From the NCBI GenBank assembly GCA_031259645.1, contig JAIRLC010000161.1, forward strand, positions 1 to 6,595: a stretch of 6,595 bases of DNA. Direction: 5' to 3'. The first letter of the stretch is position 1, and every line of letters begins with the position of its first letter. Shown here piece by piece: positions 6,427 through 6,595 of this stretch. Under the pieces are notes generated by a model, which searched no databases, was not told the DNA's origin, and saw nothing but the letters and a program-made list of their open reading frames with translations. The position numbers and the translations under genes are program-made. This stretch comes from Prevotellaceae bacterium (lineage in GTDB: Bacteria; Bacteroidota; Bacteroidia; Bacteroidales; UBA932).

Positions 6427-6595
6427 TCAGTCGAGTGGTAACCCGAAATAGGGTATTGCGGCAGCGGCAGGCTGCGCGGCGGGAGTGAGGCACTTGAGCA
6501 TGGCAAAAGGCTCTGTTTCGCCGTTGCCGGCCGGCAGGTTGCCGGGGATTGCGTGCTGCGGCAGGTAAAAATATACGTGTTTGGCGTGTTCGAAG
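6427..6595 (-). CDS. C-terminal end of an unidentified protein (runs off the window)
   Basis: On the minus strand a frame is open from the right edge to a TGA at 6427-6429, giving 55 residues. It starts FEHAKHVYFYLPQHAIPG, continues with an acidic-polar part (NGETEPFAMLKC), and ends in an Ala/Pro-rich tail, AAQPAAAAIPYFGLPLD. The mixed composition and G/C-rich third codon positions look coding, whereas one alternative frame is Arg-rich and the plus strand offers only very short frames. I do not recognise the family. It points the same way as the small-protein/GNAT pair and ends about 82 bases before it, with a separate promoter in between. Confidence 0.5.
   Translation of the reverse strand, partial: FEHAKHVYFYLPQHAIPGNLPAGNGETEPFAMLKCLTPAAQPAAAAIPYFGLPLD

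Noticed and set aside
6434..6453. ACCC...GGGT inverted repeat near the right edge as a terminator
   Set aside because: It is only four pairs, lies inside the likely coding end of the minus-strand gene, and no T-run follows.
6345..6506. Upstream extension of the small protein frame to 6506 on the minus strand (107-residue reading)
   Set aside because: It crosses the predicted promoter and the end of another frame, its sequence is low-complexity and unlike the MARPIK start, and the 24% G+C leader looks non-coding.

Overview
The window looks like a chromosomal segment from a member of the Bacteroidetes, probably of Bacteroidales type. The reasons are a textbook Bacteroidetes promoter (TTTG, 19 bases, TACCTTTG) in front of the last gene pair, genes without strong Shine-Dalgarno sites, a secreted protein with a CarboxypepD_reg-like domain, and a GNAT/small-protein pair of a type I recall from that phylum. 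The partial menaquinone gene points to the futalosine route of menaquinone synthesis. This placement is inference from sequence features; no rRNA or other phylogenetic marker is present.

Bases 1-5560 hold five plus-strand genes packed almost without spacers. They are the 3' part of mqnA (chorismate dehydratase), a CorA-type Mg2+/Co2+ channel, an NfeD1b-type membrane serine protease, an exported protein with a carboxypeptidase-like regulatory domain, and a compact RecD/Dda-like SF1B helicase. The junctions are ATGA (4-base overlap), TAATG (1-base overlap), a 2-base gap, and a 14-base overlap. This implies one transcript with translational coupling, although the products share no obvious pathway: quinone cofactor synthesis, ion transport, membrane proteolysis, envelope protein, DNA repair or recombination.

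Bases 5561-5643 are a short convergent intergenic region with a small imperfect hairpin and no clear terminator.

Bases 5644-6426 form a minus-strand module. An AT-rich leader (about 24% G+C) carries the promoter and a tandem imperfect repeat. It is followed by a 53-residue charged protein and a 180-residue TacT/AtaT-like GNAT acetyltransferase, joined by an ATGA overlap. Small partner first, GNAT second and overlapping reading frames together resemble a type II toxin-antitoxin operon, but the small protein is not a recognisable DUF1778 ribbon-helix-helix antitoxin. This is the most interesting part of the window.

Bases 6427-6595 contain the C-terminal end of another minus-strand gene, of unknown function, that runs off the window.
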